Shown here in pieces: positions 5,669-6,451 of a stretch of DNA of 6,451 nt; the first letter of the stretch is position 1, and every line of letters begins with the position of its first letter. The DNA lies in the NCBI GenBank assembly GCA_037446075.1, contig JBBIJH010000160.1:1-6451 (forward strand), written 5' to 3'. The notes under the pieces were generated by a model, which ran no database searches, was not told the origin of the DNA, and saw nothing but the letters and a program-made list of their open reading frames with translations. This DNA comes from JBBIJH01 sp037446075 (GTDB taxonomy: Bacteria; Bacteroidota; Ignavibacteria; UBA10030; JAHEZR01). Position numbers and translations under genes: made by a program.

Positions 5669-6451
5669 ATGAAAGCCATAATGGTTGCGTTCGTTGTAAG
5701 CCTAGTATTGAGTGGGAGCAACTTTCCTGTCGCTGCCCAGACGGTTGCAGGTGGCATATTTAACACCGGTCCTACTCTTGAGGTGAGAGCCAAGGCAGGA
5801 GGGGGGAATGTGACGGGGAATTTGACACAGATTCAGTTCACGATAAGGTGGGACGATGCTTATGGTGTGAGTCTCGGGACTGTGAGTTCTCCCACATACT
5901 CGATTGCAAAAAATGGAGCGGAAGGCGTCCAGAATGGGTCTCGGTATCAAAAGTTCCTTGCTGTCTATACTGTCGACTTCCCAATATCATGGGCCGATGG
6001 GGTAGAGCAATCCTTGCTAACGGTTCCTGTCAACCAGACGGGCAGCGGTACTGGAATGTTTGAGTTGGCTCCGGCCGGTTTTCTTTCTGGCACTAGTGAT
6101 GATTGGTTTGTAGAAGTAGGTGGAGAAGACAAGACCAATCCATCGTTCTATCAATCGTTCACCTCTGGTGTTCCACTGCCTATCCAGCTTGCATCGTCCG
6201 CGGCGTATGTGATCCGCGACCGGGATGTCGAGGTGGCGTGGAAGACACTCTCCGAGACAAACAACTACGGCTTTGAGATCCAACGAAGGCGGGTTCACAG
6301 CGGATTAACGAATGAAGAGATGAAAAATTCCGCATGGAAGAAGGTTGCCTTTGTTGAAGGACATGGAACAACCCTTACTCCTCAATCCTATAGCTACATT
6401 GATCGCGGCGTCTCCTTTGGGAAGTACTACTACCGGATCAAGCAGATCGAC
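5669..6451 (+). CDS. Secreted cohesin-like protein, probable T9SS cargo (3' end outside window)
   Basis: The frame is open for 261 codons from ATG 5669 to the last base, with no stop in the window. Residues 1-23 are a signal peptide (hydrophobic core AIMVAFVVSLVL, cleavage at VAA-Q). Residues about 30-165 form an all-beta domain with LEVRAKAGG, LTQIQFTIRW, YQKFLAVYTVDFPISW, LLTVPV and WFVEVGGEDKT. Its strand pattern and the LxxLxFxxxW-like motif resemble cohesin-like domains found in Bacteroidota secreted proteins. Residues 170-261 are the fibronectin-III-like linker seen in the two upstream sorting-domain proteins, cut at YYYRIKQID. By analogy the missing part should add the rest of the linker and an 86-residue type A sorting signal, about 120 residues in all. 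The neighbouring dockerin-like protein is a plausible partner. The secretion call is strong; the cohesin call is moderate. Confidence 0.85.
   Translation, partial: MKAIMVAFVVSLVLSGSNFPVAAQTVAGGIFNTGPTLEVRAKAGGGNVTGNLTQIQFTIRWDDAYGVSLGTVSSPTYSIAKNGAEGVQNGSRYQKFLAVYTVDFPISWADGVEQSLLTVPVNQTGSGTGMFELAPAGFLSGTSDDWFVEVGGEDKTNPSFYQSFTSGVPLPIQLASSAAYVIRDRDVEVAWKTLSETNNYGFEIQRRRVHSGLTNEEMKNSAWKKVAFVEGHGTTLTPQSYSYIDRGVSFGKYYYRIKQID
6176..6451 (+). repeat. Paralogous C-terminal cassette, copy C (truncated by window end)
   Basis: This third cassette copy shares near-identical stretches with copy A, such as ctccgagacaaacaacta and the codons for GHGTTLTPQSYSY, and with copy B, such as gggaagtactactaccg. 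Its variable loop before Trp has 14 residues (VHSGLTNEEMKNSA), the longest of the three and of unrelated sequence. Confidence 0.85.

Noticed and set aside
5548..5950. Two reverse-strand frames of about 80 residues over the 5669 gene start
   Set aside because: They are antisense to a well-supported start and signal peptide, and show no domain features.
5848..6063. Forward 71-residue open frame in another reading frame
   Set aside because: It lies inside the 5669 gene, whose frame has a signal peptide, a ribosome site and family similarity.

Overview
The window looks like part of the secretome of a Bacteroidota/Ignavibacteria-type bacterium (the wider FCB group). Two proteins end in a type IX secretion (T9SS) type A sorting domain with the NYPNPFNPST motif. 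This spelling is characteristic of Ignavibacteria and related lineages; classical Bacteroidia usually have shorter NPF/NPV variants. A third protein is cut by the window end just before the place where the same domain would start. Base composition is near 50% G+C by eye. The two genes from 949 and 5669 have strong Shine-Dalgarno sequences, which fits Ignavibacteria/Chlorobi-like bacteria better than Bacteroidia.

There are four protein genes, all on the + strand. (1) 1-767 is the 3' part of a T9SS cargo protein with a possible cohesin-like beta domain, a fibronectin-III-like linker domain and a sorting tail. (2) 949-2616 is a complete 555-aa secreted protein with a beta-solenoid-like front half, the same linker domain and the same sorting tail. 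(3) 2911-5577 is a large secreted protein with a sialidase-like/beta-propeller region, an SdrD/Cna-B-like domain, a conserved Bacteroidota surface module and two dockerin-like calcium loops; it has no sorting tail. (4) 5669 to beyond the window end is a secreted protein with a cohesin-like beta domain and the same linker domain. It runs off the window as an open frame with no stop, so it is easy to miss.

Genes 3 and 4 are 91 bases apart and are probably one transcription unit. The layout suggests a dockerin-like cargo next to cohesin-like partners that carry, or should carry, the T9SS anchor signal. That would allow surface display of a protein lacking its own anchor. This is inference from motifs and context.

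The non-coding gaps are 768-948, 2617-2910 and 5578-5668. The middle one is unusually rich in short perfect inverted repeats. It holds a terminator-like hairpin and, directly before gene 3, two mutually exclusive stems that could hide or expose the ribosome binding site. No tRNA, rRNA, CRISPR array, transposase or phage gene was found.
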